From positions 10,293,113-10,357,112 of the forward strand of contig NC_087081.1 of the NCBI RefSeq assembly GCF_026151205.1: 64,000 nucleotides of DNA, read 5' to 3'. Position 1 is the first letter of the stretch. Every line of letters begins with the position of its first letter. Source of the stretch: Bolinopsis microptera (lineage: Eukaryota; Ctenophora; Tentaculata; Lobata; Bolinopsidae). The notes beneath the pieces are model-generated. The model saw only the letters and a program-made list of their open reading frames with translations. It did no database searches and was not told where the DNA came from. The position numbers were made by a program, and so were the translations under genes. This document shows, piece after piece, positions 60,745 through 64,000 of the stretch.

Positions 60745-61212
60745 GTGTCCGTTCACGCAATGTCCGGTCAAATAACGTCTGATAAGGTAATTACAATGCT
60801 GGCAAGCATTACCGTCGCCCTTATATTCACAATACTATTTGCCCCCTATACTATTATATCCCCTTTATTGTTTTCCAGGCATTAAGACTCATCGAAAGTA
60901 GTTCAGCAAGTATATTTAAGTTCAAAACATTCTAATTCAATGTTAAAGATGGCAGGAATAAGAAATATTTATATGGAGGTTTTTAAGAAATTTGCGCAAA
61001 ATACGCGCCAGCATGTTATACGAAATTAGGTAAAAAACCCAAAATCGCCATATTCAGGTGCCTTAAAAACCATGATAAAATTGAGTTAGAGATCTGAAAC
61101 TTTGCAGGGCGTCTAGACCTTGTCCAAATCGACTGTAAACAAAATTTCATGTTTCAGCAGTATCGGCAAGTGGGTTTTCTGGAACCCCTGTTTTACAACA
61201 GATTGTCGGAAG

Positions 61213-61988
61213 TATCAACTTAATAACACCAGAATGTGTGTGTGTCTGTGTGTCTGTGTGTCTGTGTGTGTGTAATTTCCGAACGGTTATACAAAAAAAA
61301 CGGTAATAGTTACGGAACTGGTTTTTTCGGTATAGTGCTGACAAAACTCTGACGAAGCCCATAAGCAAATTTTATAAAAATCGGCCGTTGGTAAGTGGTT
61401 TAATTGATGATTTTGTTCCAGAAATGTGACATAAATGGATGGGAGAGAGAACGAGGAGGATAACATGTACCGTAATTAGTTTAGCCCCACGTAATACTAT
61501 AAGCTTAGAGCTCACTCTTGCGGCCGCTTTGTTTCAACTGTAGGGAGATTTCATACTTTCATAAGACATAAACAATGTAAAAGTATACAACCGCATAATA
61601 TATTTGATATCATATCACATATGTCTTATGAAAGTATGAAATCTCCCTACAGTTGAAACAAAGCGGCCGCAAGAGTGAGCTCTAAGCTTATAGTATTACG
61701 TGGGGCTAAACTAATTACGGTACATGTTATCCTCCTCGTTCTCTCTCCCATCCATTTATGTCACATTTCTGGAACAAAATCATCAATTAAACCACTTACC
61801 AACGGCCGATTTTTATAAAATTTGCTTATGGGCTTCGTCAGAGTTTTGTCAGCACTATACCGAAAAAACCAGTTCCGTAACTATTACCGTTTTTTTTGTA
61901 TAACCGTTCGGAAATTACACACACACAGACACACACACACAGACACACAGACACACAGACACACACATTCTGGTGTTATTAAGTTGAT
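61213..61988. repeat. Large fold-back with arms of about 360 bp
   Basis: Arms 61213-61569 and 61621-61988 are nearly perfect inverse complements around a 51-bp AT-rich loop. The arms contain a CA/TG microsatellite of slightly different length and a NotI-like GCGGCCGC. The matching frames on opposite strands are shadows of this symmetry. Confidence 0.95.
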
Positions 61989-63013
61989 ATATATGTATAG
62001 ACGCTTTGCCAGTCAATTGTAGCCTACATTTAAGTGTCCGTAGATTCAAAAGTATAAACGATACAGTCACCTCGAACCACAGGTTTTAAAGATAATCGTT
62101 TAAAATTTAGTTTATACTGTATTGAAAAATAATTTAACGTCATCATCATCACTTGATGACGTCATCAAGTTAAGTGTTTTTAAAACTTGATTTTTGACAA
62201 AGTAAGAAATCTTCAAATCGATTTTAAACCATTAAGGAGTAATTTTATTCAAAATCTGAGGACATTTTTAACTTAGATAATTGTTCAAGCATTCTGAAAA
62301 TCTACCGGAAAAGTTTCCTACCTTGCTCCTTCATAAAGATATTCGCTATTGAAGTTAGTGCTTTTTTGAAGAATAATTTTATTAAAACACAAAAGTTGTG
62401 AATTAGTATTCTCTGGTGTTGGGCCATCCCTTGGGGTGTGGAGCTCAATTGTGCTTTCTAAAGGTCTAAATTGTGTTATAAACTAGTTTTAAAGTTGAAA
62501 ATCAAAAAGTTGCACACGTGGGGACACGCCCAAATTGATTTAAAATAGCTAAAATCACTGAAAATTGTTATTTTCACGATTTTTATCAACTTTGGAGTCC
62601 CGTTGTGATCCAAGTTATTTTTGAAATCTTCTGAAACTTTGCATGCTTATCAAACTATATATTAAATACCACTATGCAAAAATTTACAGTGATTCAATAT
62701 TGTATGCGCATGCAACGTCCACTCAAAGTTTGCACGTGCGAAAGGTGAGAATTTTGCTCATTCGTGATTTCGAATATATTCTGCTTTCCACGATATTTAA
62801 ATGGCATTATATATGAATTTAATGCCAACTGGAATGAGTAAAAAGTGCCATATTCAGTCGGTTATCGACAGATATACCTACCTAAACACAAGGAAACGTT
62901 TTCAAAGGCAGAATTTCGAAATCGTCGAAATTACCTCCTTATTAATGAAGTTTCGACTGTGTAAATTATCCTGACATTATAATCAAAAAGAGATGATATT
63001 TGACCAAAACCCA

Positions 63014-63312
63014 TAATCATGGGTAGAGTGAACCGCTGCCAGTGTCTCTGATTTTTTCCAAACAAAAGGAAATGATATTAATTTGAGGAACCTTCCGCAA
63101 ATGCAAATTGATACCGAGAATGAAATCGGTCGCTCGCTTTTCCCATTTAATAAGCTTTATTACAATTCGTAAGCCGTGAATGAATGGGAAAAGCGAGCGA
63201 CCGATTTCATTCTCGGTATCAATTTGCATTTGCGGACGGTTCCTTAAATTAATATCATTTCCTTTTGGTTGGAAAAGAGAGACACTGGCAGCGGTTCACT
63301 CTACCCATGATT
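63014..63312. repeat. Hairpin with arms of about 130 bp
   Basis: Arms 63014-63147 and 63183-63312 are inverse complements with few mismatches, around a loop of about 35 bp containing AATAAGCTTTATT. Confidence 0.92.
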
Positions 63313-63594
63313 ATTGTGTCCATTCACGCAATGTCCAGTCAAATAACGTCTGATAAGGTAATATACTAAATTACAAGACTTTATATTGCTAAATCAATAT
63401 TTTATTATAAGAGAACTGTTGATAATGATTAATAGTTTGAATAAGATACTCTAGAAAGCATTGAGGACGTTACAACAGGAATTAATTTAATGTAGTCCAA
63501 TGAGTGGCATCGCTCTCCTCCCGTCCTAAGATGGCGTTTCTCTTGTCGCATATATGAGAGGCTATAGATTAAGATATTGGGGATACTGTCTTAG

Positions 63595-64000
63595 TCTAAA
63601 TAACTGTATCTAGACACATTACAGTAACAGTGTCCTGTATTAAATACATCTACTACACTAACAGTATAGTTAGTGTAGTATTACAGTAACAATGTCCTGT
63701 AGTTAGTGTAGTATTACAGTAACAATGTCCTGTCTTTAATACATCTACTACACTTGCACGGTATCTAAACATATTATAATAAAAGTGTCCTGTCTTCAAT
63801 ACGTCTACTACACTTACAGTATCTAAACACATTACAGTAACATTGTCCTGTCTTAAAGACATCTACTACACTTACAGTATCTAGAAGTATTACAGTAACA
63901 GTGTCCTGTCTTCAATACATCTACTACACTAACAGTATCTAGACACATTACAGTAACAGTGTCCTGTCTTAAATACATCTACTACACTTACAGTATCTAG
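63595..64000. repeat. 58-bp minisatellite running off the window
   Basis: Units with ACAGTAACAGTGTCCTGTCT and ACATCTACTACACTTACAGT, about seven copies, some truncated. The array continues past the window end. Confidence 0.92.

Larger units (their letters stand above)
60745..63362. repeat. Region bounded by a 47-bp direct repeat
   Basis: GTGTCCGTTCACGCAATGTC continuing to GATAAGGTAAT occurs at 60745-60791 and again, with two changes, at 63315-63362. Both large hairpins (61213-61988 and 63014-63312) lie between the copies. No coding sequence is recognised inside. Confidence 0.6.

Noticed and set aside
61147-62022. Two matching small proteins on opposite strands
   Set aside because: They are the same sequence in the two arms of a fold-back, including a CA microsatellite.

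Overview
The window is animal nuclear DNA: AT-rich, with spliced genes, GT-AG introns, several transposon classes and extensive satellite DNA. The gene content (a single-exon BET protein, an AP-2 alpha gene, a centromeric-type histone H3, a mosaic SRCR/TSP1/LDLa G-protein-coupled receptor) and the retroelement types suggest an early-branching metazoan, probably cnidarian grade. That placement is an inference and no species is claimed.

Layout. 1110-3890 (-): BET double-bromodomain protein. 6875-19651: a complete 12.8 kb transposon with 12-bp inverted ends that begin with the V(D)J heptamer CACAGTG, flanked by a perfect 5-bp target-site duplication (AGACT). It carries one minus-strand gene in 20 exons (8663-18911) that I reconstructed exon by exon. 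Its product is a RAG1/Transib-family DDE recombinase with all three catalytic acids and the C2H2 zinc ligands in RAG1-like context. Nested in one of its introns are a second, smaller element with CACAGTGGGCT ends and its own 5-bp TSD (15286-16394), and a hAT-type element (16489-18192). No RAG2-like gene is visible in the element.

21532-42622 (+): AP-2 complex alpha subunit, 26 exons, 990 residues. Its introns hold a second copy of the hAT element (27768-29471), a TA-flanked MITE that splits a 24-bp minisatellite, a 9-bp minisatellite, two further inverted-repeat elements, a tRNA-derived SINE and a 3.57 kb element with 7-bp TSDs that encloses a gutted LINE. 44555-45648 (+): centromeric-type histone H3 variant in four exons. 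47779-48218 (-): small single-pass membrane protein, two exons. 51536 to about 57875 (-): a modular receptor (SRCR, TSP1, SRCR, unknown beta domain, SRCR, LDLa repeats, 7TM). 58.1-64.0 kb: decayed LINEs, a fold-back with arms of about 360 bp, a second hairpin and a 58-bp minisatellite reaching the window end.

The host genes are ordinary housekeeping or surface-receptor genes with no evident functional link to one another. The notable system is the RAG1-like transposon with its RSS-like ends and a possible non-autonomous satellite element.
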